Positions 54,493 through 62,860 of a stretch of 64,000 nt of DNA are shown piece by piece. The DNA comes from CAVSIS01 sp963814875 (GTDB lineage Bacteria; Acidobacteriota; Thermoanaerobaculia; Thermoanaerobaculales; Sulfomarinibacteraceae): NCBI GenBank assembly GCA_963814875.1, contig CAWFFJ010000029.1:18860-82859 (forward strand). Reading direction: 5' to 3'. A program made the position numbers and the translations under genes. The stretch's first letter is position 1. Each line of letters opens with the position of its first letter. The notes under the pieces were generated by a model. The model was not told where the DNA came from and ran no database searches. It saw nothing but the letters and a program-made list of their open reading frames with translations.

Positions 54493-57135
54493 ATGACGCT
54501 GCGAACCGGTGAACGCCTGGGGCCATATGAGATTCTGGCGCCTCTTGGCGCCGGGGGGATGGGGGAAGTGTACCGGGCCCGCGACACGCGGCTCGGCCGC
54601 GAGGTCGCGGTCAAGGTCCTGCCGGAGCACTTGTCCGCGAGCCCGGAGCTTCGCCTGCGGTTCGAGCAAGAGGCCAAGGCGATCGCGGCGCTCTCTCATC
54701 CAAATATCCTTGCGATTCACGACTTCGCAACACACGAAGACATCGCCTATGCCGTCATGGAGCTTCTGGAAGGCGAGACGCTTCGGGTCAAGCTCGACGC
54801 CGGACCGATCCCCCGAAGGCAGGCGGTGGACTACGCCCTCCAGATCGCAAAAGGCCTCTCCGCTGCACACGAGAAAGGGGTCATACACCGGGACTTGAAG
54901 CCCGAGAACCTGTTCGTCCAGAAGGACGGCCACGTCAAGATCCTCGACTTCGGCCTGGCCAAGAGGTTCGAGGCGGTCGGCACGGGCGAGGAGACGAAGG
55001 CGCCGACGGTTCCGGGACATACGGAACCGGGGACTCTTATGGGCACCCCGGGCTACATGTCGCCAGAGCAGGTCCGGAGGCTGCCCGTCGATCACCGCAG
55101 CGACGTCTTCTCGCTCGGGGCGATCCTGTACGAGATGTTGTCGGGCAAGAGGGCGTTCAGAAAGGAAACCGAGAGCGACACGATGGCGGCGATCCTGAGG
55201 GACGAACCGCCGGAGCTCTCGGGGTCGGGGCGGAACATCTCGCCCGCTCTCGACAACATCATCCGGCATTGCCTGGAGAAAGACCGGGACAACCGTTTTC
55301 AATCGGCGAAGGACATTGTGTTCGCCCTCGCCGAGCCGACGTCGCCGACCGTGACGAGCGGCGAGCTGTTGGCGGCGCCACGGGCGGCAAAGAGGATGGC
55401 CCTCATAGCCTGTACGGCCCTCGTCGCTCTGGCTGTCGCGGGCATCTTCCTCCTGCGCCAGCCTCACAAGGCATCGGGCAATATCGGGGGCGTCAAGCGC
55501 CTGGCCGTGCTGCCGTTCGAGAACCTGGGATCTCCCGAAGACGACTATTTCGCCGATGGGATGGCCGACACCGTGCGCGGCAAGCTCACCTCGTTGCCTG
55601 GGGTCGAGGTGATCGCGAGAGGCAGCTCGACCCCGTACAAGAACACGAAGAAGACGCTGAACCAGATCGCTCACGAGCTGGGAACGACATATCTCCTGAC
55701 GGCCACGGTTCGGTGGGAGAAGACCGGAGGCACCAGCCGGGTCCAAGTCAGCCCCGAGCTGGTCGAGGTGAAAGAGTCCGGCGCTGCCACCTCAAAGTGG
55801 CAGCAGCCGTTCGACGCGGCGCTGACGGACGTCTTCCAGGTGCAGTCGGATATCGCGACGCGGGTGGCGCAGGCTCTCGACCTGGCGCTCGGGGCGAACG
55901 ACGAGAAGTTGCTCGCGGAGAAGCCTACGCAGAATCTCGCTGCCTACGACTCCTTCTTGAAGGGCGAAGAGACCTCGAGGAGTCTGGCGATCAACGATCC
56001 GGTCAGCCTGCGCCAAGCGCTCGGGTTTTACGAGCAGGCCGTGGCGCTTGATCCCGCGTTTGCGCACGCCTGGGCGCAGATTTCCAAAGCCGACTCGATC
56101 CTGTACGGCAACAGCGTGCCGACGCCAGAGCTAGCGGAGCGCGCTCGTCAGGCAGCCGAGAAGGCACTGGCGCTCGCGCCAGACCGACCCGACGGATACC
56201 TGGCGCTGGGCACCTACATGCGCGTGGTCGTCGCGGACCTGAACCGCGCACTCGAGCAGTATGCGGAGGGGCGGCGGGTCGCGCCTGGCAACGCAGATCT
56301 CATCAGGGCGACCGCGTTAACTGAGCAGAACCTCGGGCACTGGGATGCGGCGGTGGGGCACTTCAAGCAGGCCGAACGCCTCGATCCCCGTTCGATCAAC
56401 AACAAGTGGACTCTCGGCATCGCGCTGCTTCGTCTGCGTCGCTATCCCGAAGCACGCGAAGCGTTCGATCGGGGCCTCGCTCTGGCGCCCACCAACCTCA
56501 CGCTGATCGAGCAGAAGGCGATGACGTTCCTCGCGGAGGGAGATCTCGCGGGAGCCCGGGCCGTGCTCAGCGCCGTGCCCAAAGAGGTAGAGCCCACCGA
56601 GATAGTCGCCTACCTGGCGACCTACTTCGATCTCGTCTGGGTCCTTGACCGGGAACAGCGTGAGCTGCTCCAGCGCCTGACGCCGATCGCGTTCGACAAC
56701 GACAGGGGGTTCTGGAGCCTCTGCGTCGTCCAAGCCTGCGCGCTCAATGGCGATGCGGCCGGCGTGCGCTACCACGCCGAGGAGGCGAGGAAGGCCTTCG
56801 AGCAACAGCTTCGGGCGGCGCCCGAGGACGCCCAGCTTCACGCCCAATTCGGCCTCGCGCTGGCCTACCTCGGCCGAAGGGACGAAGCGATCCGCGAAGG
56901 GGAGCGTGGCGTCGCGCTCCTGCCCGTGACCAGAGATGCCTACCTCGGTCCCTACCTCGAGCACCAGCTCGCGCGAATCGAGATCCTCGTCGACGAGCCG
57001 GAGAGGGCGATCGACCATCTGGAACGGCTCGTGAAGATCCCTTACGTACTCTCGCCCGGGTGGCTCAAGATCGATCCGAACTTCGATCCCTTGCGGAAGA
57101 ACCCGAGGTTCCAAAGGCTCGTCGAGGGCTCCTAG
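54493..57135 (+). CDS. Membrane serine/threonine protein kinase with TPR repeats, second copy
   Basis: An 880-residue kinase. GAGGMGEVY, VAVKVLP, HRDLKPEN and DFGLAK are intact, then APGYMSPEQ-like activation segment (GTPGYMSPEQV). A membrane helix lies at about 303-322 (LIACTALVALAVAGIFLLR). A TolB-like domain follows (LAVLPFENLGSPEDDYFADG) and about seven TPRs to the end. It differs from the 36813 gene in this FlgO/TolB-like segment and is closer to the 58297 gene. The ATG at 54493 has no obvious Shine-Dalgarno. Substrates are unknown. Confidence 0.9.
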   Translation: MTLRTGERLGPYEILAPLGAGGMGEVYRARDTRLGREVAVKVLPEHLSASPELRLRFEQEAKAIAALSHPNILAIHDFATHEDIAYAVMELLEGETLRVKLDAGPIPRRQAVDYALQIAKGLSAAHEKGVIHRDLKPENLFVQKDGHVKILDFGLAKRFEAVGTGEETKAPTVPGHTEPGTLMGTPGYMSPEQVRRLPVDHRSDVFSLGAILYEMLSGKRAFRKETESDTMAAILRDEPPELSGSGRNISPALDNIIRHCLEKDRDNRFQSAKDIVFALAEPTSPTVTSGELLAAPRAAKRMALIACTALVALAVAGIFLLRQPHKASGNIGGVKRLAVLPFENLGSPEDDYFADGMADTVRGKLTSLPGVEVIARGSSTPYKNTKKTLNQIAHELGTTYLLTATVRWEKTGGTSRVQVSPELVEVKESGAATSKWQQPFDAALTDVFQVQSDIATRVAQALDLALGANDEKLLAEKPTQNLAAYDSFLKGEETSRSLAINDPVSLRQALGFYEQAVALDPAFAHAWAQISKADSILYGNSVPTPELAERARQAAEKALALAPDRPDGYLALGTYMRVVVADLNRALEQYAEGRRVAPGNADLIRATALTEQNLGHWDAAVGHFKQAERLDPRSINNKWTLGIALLRLRRYPEAREAFDRGLALAPTNLTLIEQKAMTFLAEGDLAGARAVLSAVPKEVEPTEIVAYLATYFDLVWVLDREQRELLQRLTPIAFDNDRGFWSLCVVQACALNGDAAGVRYHAEEARKAFEQQLRAAPEDAQLHAQFGLALAYLGRRDEAIREGERGVALLPVTRDAYLGPYLEHQLARIEILVDEPERAIDHLERLVKIPYVLSPGWLKIDPNFDPLRKNPRFQRLVEGS

Positions 57136-57268
57136 CCCGCAATATTCATCAGGGTTCGTGGCGAGACCGGCGAGGCACCGGCGCTGTGGGTTCCTGTTTC
57201 CTCATCAGGTGCCCGTCGTACCAATCCAGCATGCGCTGCAAAAAAGGGGTACCGGAAAGGGTCCCGGT

Positions 57269-57386
57269 CACGCACTTCCGACCTTGTCGCCGCGTTGCCT
57301 GCGTGCCGCCTCCGCGATTTCCCTGTCGAGCCGATCCCCGAGACCGTCTCTCGAAACTCCCCGAGCGTTTGCTCCGGAAGTGCGTG
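57269..57386. repeat. Wide inverted repeat in the gap before the second DoxX gene
   Basis: Arms CACGCACTTCCG (57269-57280) and CGGAAGTGCGTG (57375-57386) are perfect over 12 bp and 94 bases apart. Outside them sit GGGGTACC and GGCACCCTT, partly extending the pairing. The gap 57136-57597 otherwise holds only the duplicated DoxX leader from 57441. Confidence 0.5.
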
Positions 57387-57440
57387 AATGGCACCCTTCT
57401 ATCTCTCTCGACCCGAGAGCCTTCGACGCCAGCGAGCGGG

Positions 57441-58044
57441 GCGACGAGGGAATCGCGACCTGCGACCTGCCGTTGACGAACAGGAGCGACACGGCCGTGC
57501 CTTTGCGATCGCTTTCGTGCAACTTCCGCCAAGCAGCCCCGGCTTCGTCCCTGGGCAAGGGGCTGCTGCACTCGGCCACCGAGAAGGAGCCTCGACCATG
57601 AGCAGCTCTCCGCCGCGCATCGCCTCACCCTCCGACGGTCCCGCCGGCACCGTGCTGATCCGTGCGGCGGTGGGTCTCATCTTCTTCACCCAGGGCATCC
57701 TCAAGTTCACCAGCGCGAGGATGGGCGTCGAGCGTTTCACCCGGATCGGCTTCGCCTGGCCGGGTTTCACCGCGCACTTCGTGGGTTCCTTCGAGATTGT
57801 GGGCGGGCTGTTCGTGCTGGTCGGACTGCTGACGCGCCTCGCGGCGGTCCCGCTCCTGATCGTGATCGCGACCGCCATCGTCACCACCAAGCTGCCTGAG
57901 CTGGCGCGCGCCGGCCAGGGCTTCTGGTTCTTGGTGAGTGACGCCAGGACCGACTTCGCGATGCTGTGCTCGCTCCTCTTTCTGCTCGGGGCGGGGCCCG
58001 GCCGCTGGTCGCTCGATGCCCGCCGGCGGCGCCCCGATGGCTGA
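57441..58044 (+). repeat. Segmental duplication, copy 2 (leader plus DoxX)
   Basis: Matches 50139-50745 throughout, including the leader of about 155 bases before the ATG at 57598. Small indels in the leader contrast with nearly uninterrupted coding alignment, as expected for selection on the gene. Confidence 0.8.
57598..58044 (+). CDS. DoxX-family membrane protein, copy 2
   Basis: A 148-residue protein with the same four helices as the 50299 copy. Most differences are conservative (for example KFTNAKMG against KFTSARMG; VCGLLVLVGLMT against VGGLFVLVGLLT). AAGGAG precedes the ATG. Unlike copy 1 it has no overlapping barrel gene; a palindromic hairpin follows instead. Both copies look functional. 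Confidence 0.87.
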   Translation: MSSSPPRIASPSDGPAGTVLIRAAVGLIFFTQGILKFTSARMGVERFTRIGFAWPGFTAHFVGSFEIVGGLFVLVGLLTRLAAVPLLIVIATAIVTTKLPELARAGQGFWFLVSDARTDFAMLCSLLFLLGAGPGRWSLDARRRRPDG

Positions 58045-58081
58045 GCCCGGCGTCGAACGCCGCGCAAACAACCGCGACCGG

Positions 58082-58162
58082 GAAAACGTGCTGGGCACGT
58101 CGCGTGAGGTTAAGGGCTCGCCCATACGGCTTAACACCACATGCCGTGCCCGGCACGTTTTC
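58082..58162. repeat. REP-like palindrome with nested stem, copy B
   Basis: Arms of 18 bp (58082-58099 and 58145-58162) pair with one mismatch around GTTAAG ... CTTAAC (58109-58114 and 58130-58135), giving a two-stem or cruciform structure. The T-run GTTTTC at the end would suit a terminator after the DoxX gene. The GTGC-GGGCAC core relates it to copies A and C. Confidence 0.6.
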
Positions 58163-58296
58163 GCGCGCACAGCGACGGGAACACATGCCCGGCGCTTTCA
58201 CGGCACCCGCGTCATCAACAGATGTGAACGTGGCGCCCGTCACGAAGTGCGTGCCACCCGTCGTCCTCCCGTCGGTCCGACCACCGGTGCTACATT

Positions 58297-61011
58297 GTGG
58301 ACGACACACGGACGACGGTGATCGGCCAGACCTTCTCCCACTACCGCATCCTCTCCCGCCTGGGCGCAGGGGGTATGGGCGTCGTCTACGAGGCCGAAGA
58401 CACCCACCTTCGCCGCCACGTGGCGATCAAGGTCCTGCCCGAGGAGCTGGCCGACAACCGCGAGGCGATGGAACGCTTCGTGCGCGAGGCGTACGCCGCC
58501 TCGGCTCTCAACCACCCCCACATCTGCACCATCCATGACCTCGGCGAGGAAGAGAGCAGACCCTTCATCGTCATGGAGCTGATGAGGGGACAGACCCTCA
58601 AGCAGGCGATCGCGGGCAAGGCGTTGCCGATCGAACGGATCGTCCACCTCGGGGTGCAGATCGCGGACGCGCTCGAGGCCGCACACGGCGCGGGGATCGT
58701 GCACCGGGACATCAAGACGGCGAACATCTTCGTCACCGAGCGCGGCGAGGCGAAGCTGCTCGACTTCGGCCTCGCCAAGCTCGCCCACCGGAGAGCCGGA
58801 GGGGCCGCTGCCGGATCGCTTGAGGACGTCACGCTCTCGCTGCCGCAGGAGTTGACGACGCCGGGGTCGACGATGGGGACCGTGGCGTACATGTCTCCTG
58901 AAGCGGCGCTGGGGCGGGAGGTCGACGCTCGCGGCGACCTGTTCTCGCTCGGGGTGGTGCTGTACGAGATGGCGACGGGGACGCTGCCGTTCCGCGGGGA
59001 CAGCTCGGCTGAGATCCTCGACAGCCTGCTCCACCGCGATCCCGTGCCGCCGGTGCGGCTGAACCCCGACGTACCATTGGAGCTCGATCAGATCATCGCC
59101 AAGGCGCTGGAGAAAGACCCCGGCCTGCGCTACCAGGTCGCCGCCGAGCTGAAGGCGGACCTCAGGCGCCTCGCCCGCCAGACGGGCTCGGTGGCGGTTT
59201 CGCCGGCGCCTCTCGTGGCACCCCCCCGCCGCACCCTTCCGCTCCTGGCCGTGGGTGTCGCTGTCGTGGTCACGGGCCTCGTCGTTGCCACGGCTCTCAT
59301 GCTGCGAGCTCGGCATGCGGCGGTGCCAGAAGCGGCGGGGACGAAGCGCATCGCGGTGCTGCCGTTCCAGAACCTCGGCGCGCCCGAGGACGCGTACTTC
59401 GCCGACGGCATCACCGACGAGGTGCGCAGCAAGCTCTTGGCACTGCCGGGGCTGGCGGTGATCGCGCGCAGCAGCTGCGACGAGTACAAGGGGACGACGA
59501 AGTCCGTGCAACAGATCGCCGAGGAGCTGGGCACGCCGTTTCTGCTCACGGCGCAGGTGCGGTGGCAAAAAGGCGGTGCCGGCGCCAGCCGCATCCGGGT
59601 GACGCCGGAGCTCGTGGAGGTGACGGGTTCGGGCGCCCCGACGGCACGCTGGCAGGACTCCTTCGACGCAGTGCTGGACGACGTCTTCCTGGTGCAGGAA
59701 GAGATCGCGACGCGGGTGGCGGGAGCGTTGCAGGTCAAGCTCGGCGCGGGCGAGCAGGCGCGCATCGCGCAGCGGCCAACCTCGAACCTCGCTGCCTACG
59801 ACGCCTACCTGCGCGGCGACGAGATCATGATCCCTGGCGCGGCGATTGATCCGGTCACCCTGGGCCTGGCGATCGAGCAGTACGAGAGGGCGGTCGCCCT
59901 CGATCCCGGCTTCGCCGTCGCGTGGGTAAAGCTCTCCATTGCTCGCTCCACCCTGTATTTCAACGGCGAACCGTCGCCGGCGCTCGCCACGGCGGCGCGC
60001 GAGGCGGCAGAGCGCGCGCTCCAGCTCGCCCCCGACCTGGCCGATGCGCACGGGGCCATGGGCTGGTATCTGCAGCTCGTCGCGGAGGACCTGCCCGGCG
60101 CGGCGGAGCAGTGCGCAAAGGGCCTCGCGATCAGTCCTGAGCATGCCGGCCTGCTCGCTCTGGCGGCCTCGATAGAAATCAACCTCGGACGCTGGGAGGA
60201 GGCGCTGACACATATCGAGCGGGCCCGCACCCTCGCTCCCCGGTCCGTCTACATTGCCAACCGCCTCACCGTGCTCCTGTTGTGGCTGCGACGCCTGCCG
60301 GAGGCCCAGCAGTCCGCTGACCGCGCCCTCGTCCTCGCTCCCGCGAGCCTGTCTGCCATCGAGAGACGGGCCATGGTCTTCCTCGCCCAGGGGGATCTCG
60401 CCGGCGCGAGGGCCTCGATAGCGGCTGCGCCGAGCGAGGTGGATCCCACGGTGCTCACAGCCTTCGTCGCCACCTTCTGGGATCTGGGTTGGGCGCTCGA
60501 CTCAGCGCAGCAGCAGGCCCTGCTACGGCTCACGCCGGCGGCCTTCGGCGGCAACCGCGCGGCCTGGGCCATCGCCCTGGCTCAGGTGAGCGCCCTGCAC
60601 GGCGACGCGGCGGCGACCCGGCGCTTCGCCGAGACGGCCGAACGCGCCTTCGCCGCCGAGGTCGCCGCTTCCCCCGACGACAAGCAGGCCCACGCGTTGC
60701 ACGGCCTGGCCCTGGCGTACCTCGGGCGGCGCGAGGAGGCGATCCGCGAGGGCAAGCGCGGCGTGGAGGTGCTGCCGATCGCTCGCGACGCATTCACCGG
60801 ACCGTACGTCCAGCACCTGCTCGTGCGGATCTACCTCGCCCTCGGCGAGCACGAGAAGGCCCTCGACGCGCTCGAACCGCTCCTCGAGGTCCCGTACTTC
60901 CTGACCCCCGGCTGGCTCGCCGTCGACCCCACCTTCACGCCCCTGAAGGGCAACCCCCGCTTCGAGAAGCTGCTCGCTTCGGCGCCAAGCGTTGAGAAGT
61001 TAGGAAGTTGA
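58297..61011 (+). CDS. Membrane serine/threonine protein kinase with TPR repeats, third copy
   Basis: A 904-residue kinase with GAGGMGVVY, VAIKVLP, a catalytic loop HRDIKTAN (Lys followed by Thr, not the usual Pro) and DFGLAK, then a membrane helix (about 310-333, LAVGVAVVVTGLVVATALML), the TolB-like segment (IAVLPFQNLGAPEDAYFADG) and TPRs. Closest to the 54493 gene along its whole length. The GTG at 58297 is used, but a TACATT -10 ends at 58296, so transcription may start after it and the GTG at 58318 may be the real start. Substrates are unknown. Confidence 0.88.
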   Translation: MDDTRTTVIGQTFSHYRILSRLGAGGMGVVYEAEDTHLRRHVAIKVLPEELADNREAMERFVREAYAASALNHPHICTIHDLGEEESRPFIVMELMRGQTLKQAIAGKALPIERIVHLGVQIADALEAAHGAGIVHRDIKTANIFVTERGEAKLLDFGLAKLAHRRAGGAAAGSLEDVTLSLPQELTTPGSTMGTVAYMSPEAALGREVDARGDLFSLGVVLYEMATGTLPFRGDSSAEILDSLLHRDPVPPVRLNPDVPLELDQIIAKALEKDPGLRYQVAAELKADLRRLARQTGSVAVSPAPLVAPPRRTLPLLAVGVAVVVTGLVVATALMLRARHAAVPEAAGTKRIAVLPFQNLGAPEDAYFADGITDEVRSKLLALPGLAVIARSSCDEYKGTTKSVQQIAEELGTPFLLTAQVRWQKGGAGASRIRVTPELVEVTGSGAPTARWQDSFDAVLDDVFLVQEEIATRVAGALQVKLGAGEQARIAQRPTSNLAAYDAYLRGDEIMIPGAAIDPVTLGLAIEQYERAVALDPGFAVAWVKLSIARSTLYFNGEPSPALATAAREAAERALQLAPDLADAHGAMGWYLQLVAEDLPGAAEQCAKGLAISPEHAGLLALAASIEINLGRWEEALTHIERARTLAPRSVYIANRLTVLLLWLRRLPEAQQSADRALVLAPASLSAIERRAMVFLAQGDLAGARASIAAAPSEVDPTVLTAFVATFWDLGWALDSAQQQALLRLTPAAFGGNRAAWAIALAQVSALHGDAAATRRFAETAERAFAAEVAASPDDKQAHALHGLALAYLGRREEAIREGKRGVEVLPIARDAFTGPYVQHLLVRIYLALGEHEKALDALEPLLEVPYFLTPGWLAVDPTFTPLKGNPRFEKLLASAPSVEKLGS

Positions 61012-61060
61012 CACCGGAGGTCGCGACGCCGCAGCGTATGGCACGCCGTACGCCGGATTC

Positions 61061-61119
61061 CGTGCCAGGTATCACAACCTCACAATGTCAAACATCATCA
61101 GATTGTGATACCTGGCACG
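61061..61119. repeat. REP-like palindrome with GTGCCAGG core, copy C
   Basis: Perfect 17-bp arms (61061-61077, CGTGCCAGGTATCACAA, and 61103-61119) around a 25-base loop in the gap after the third kinase. It shares the CGTGCCAGG start with copy A. Confidence 0.65.
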
Positions 61120-61161
61120 CAGTTCCTTGTCCTCGCCCCTGGCAGAGGTACCATCAGGATC

Positions 61162-61389
61162 GTGACCACGAAACACCCGACCCGTGGACTCATCCCGGCA
61201 CTCATTCCGGCGATCGCCCTCGTCGCCGGCCTGCCGTTCGTGAACCGGCTCGAGCCCGTCGTGCTCGGTCTGCCGTTCCTGCTGTTCTGGATCCTCGGCT
61301 GGGTCCTGGTGACGCCGCTCTTCCTCGCCGTCGCCTACGTCCTCGCTGAGCCGAGGAAGGACGGAGCCGAGGACGGAGCGGACCGTTGA
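61162..61389 (+). CDS. DUF3311 small membrane protein
   Basis: A 75-residue protein with two membrane helices (LIPALIPAIALVAGLPFVN and VLGLPFLLFWILGWVLV) in the DUF3311 pattern, including the F-x-W-I-L core and a charged C-terminus. Members usually precede sodium:solute symporters and are thought to be accessory subunits. The GTG at 61162 is favoured on family length; the ATG at 61105 would add 19 unlikely residues and lies inside the palindrome. Its stop overlaps the symporter start. Confidence 0.8.
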   Translation: MTTKHPTRGLIPALIPAIALVAGLPFVNRLEPVVLGLPFLLFWILGWVLVTPLFLAVAYVLAEPRKDGAEDGADR

Positions 61390-62834
61390 CCACCCCCCTA
61401 CTCGTCATCGTCGGGTTCGTCCTCTTCTCGGCAGCGGTCGGCGTGATCGGCCGCGGCCGGGGCGCGATGGACGTGGAGCGGTGGAGCGTCGGCGGCCGCA
61501 AGTTCGGCGTCATCCTCGTCTGGCTGCTGATGGCTGGCGAGATCTACACCACCTTCACCTTTCTGGGCGCGAGCGGCTGGGCGTACTCGCGGGGCGGGCC
61601 GGCCTTCTACATCCTCGCCTACGGCACGCTCGGCTACATCATCTCGTTCTTCCTGCTGCCGCCGGTGTGGCGCATGGCCAAACGTCTCGGCCTGCACACC
61701 CAGCCGGACTACTTCCTGGCGCGCTACGACAGCCAGACGCTCGCCAGCATGGTGGTGCTGATCGGCGTGGTCTCCATCGTGCCCTACCTGCAGCTCCAGC
61801 TGGCGGGCCTCGGCATGATCGTCGAGATCGCCAGCGCCGGCGCGATCTCCTCCAATCTGGCCATCGTCGCGGCGTTTGCGGTGACCTGCGTGTTCGTCTA
61901 CACCAGCGGGATCCGGGGGATCGCGTGGGTCGCGATCATCAAGGACGTAGCGATGCTCGCCGCCGTGGTCGTGATCGGGATCGGGCTGCCGACGATGTAC
62001 TTCGGCGGTGTGGGCAAGATGCTCGCGGAGCTGATGCGCCAGCACCCCACCCACCTCACCTTTCCGGGGGGGACGACGACCATGGGCGTCGGCTGGGTGA
62101 TCAGCACGATCCTGCTCACCGGCATGGGCTTCTACTGCTGGCCGCACACCTTCGCGTCGGCGTACTCCGCGAAGGACGACCGTACGCTGCGGCGCAACGC
62201 GATCGTCATGCCGCTCTACCAGCTCCCGATCCTGCTCGTGTTCTTCGTCGGCTTCACCGCGCTGCTGGTGATGCCGGACCTGAAGAACCCGGACACCGCG
62301 CTGCTGGCGCTGGTCACCCGCAGCTACCCGGGGTGGTTCGCCGGCTTCATCGGCGGCGCCGGCGCCGTCACGGCGATGGTGCCCGCAGCGATGCTCCTGC
62401 TCGGGGCGTCGACGCTGGTCGCCAAGAACCTCTACCGGCCGCTGATGCGCCGGCCCGTCAGCGAGCAGCACCTGATGCGCGCATCGCGCGGCTTCATGTT
62501 GCTCCTCGCCGTCGCCGCGCTCGTGCTCGCGCTGTGGTCGCCCAACGAGCTGGTCAAGCTGCTGATCCTCGGCTACGACGGCGTCGCGCAGCTGTTCCCC
62601 GGTATCGTGCTCGGCGTGTTCGTACCCCGCGCCACGGCCCGTCCGGTCATACTCGGGCTGGTCGCCGGGGAGGCCGCAGTGGTCGGCCTCATCCTGAGCG
62701 GCCACGATCCGTTCGTCGGCCTCAACGCCGGGTTCGCGGGGCTGGTCGTCACCACGGTGGTCACACTGGTCGCGATGGCGATTCTCAATGATCCTGCGCC
62801 GGCCGGCGTGCCGGCTGCCGAGCCACGGCGCTGA
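61386..62834 (+). CDS. Sodium:solute symporter family transporter
   Basis: A 482-residue transporter with about thirteen membrane helices. The SSS-type core is seen in WSVGGRKFGVILVWLLMAGE, the sodium-site helix (TSGIRGIAWVAIIKDVAML) and GFYCWPHTFASAYSA. It starts with a TTG that overlaps the DUF3311 stop as TTGA. It probably carries an organic acid, amino acid or peptide-derived solute with Na+; the following amidohydrolase suggests an amino-acid conjugate, by inference. Confidence 0.87.
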   Translation: MTTPLLVIVGFVLFSAAVGVIGRGRGAMDVERWSVGGRKFGVILVWLLMAGEIYTTFTFLGASGWAYSRGGPAFYILAYGTLGYIISFFLLPPVWRMAKRLGLHTQPDYFLARYDSQTLASMVVLIGVVSIVPYLQLQLAGLGMIVEIASAGAISSNLAIVAAFAVTCVFVYTSGIRGIAWVAIIKDVAMLAAVVVIGIGLPTMYFGGVGKMLAELMRQHPTHLTFPGGTTTMGVGWVISTILLTGMGFYCWPHTFASAYSAKDDRTLRRNAIVMPLYQLPILLVFFVGFTALLVMPDLKNPDTALLALVTRSYPGWFAGFIGGAGAVTAMVPAAMLLLGASTLVAKNLYRPLMRRPVSEQHLMRASRGFMLLLAVAALVLALWSPNELVKLLILGYDGVAQLFPGIVLGVFVPRATARPVILGLVAGEAAVVGLILSGHDPFVGLNAGFAGLVVTTVVTLVAMAILNDPAPAGVPAAEPRR

Positions 62835-62860
62835 ACGCACCGTTGCAGAAGGACTGAACG

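Noticed and set aside
58240..60213. 657-residue open frame on the minus strand
   Set aside because: Antisense of the third kinase; no domain motif and a composition rich in Arg, Asp and Gln typical of a shadow.
61111..61126. Second sigma-54-like site TGGCACGCAGTTCCT
   Set aside because: Lacks the GC at -12; the TGGCAC comes from a palindrome arm.
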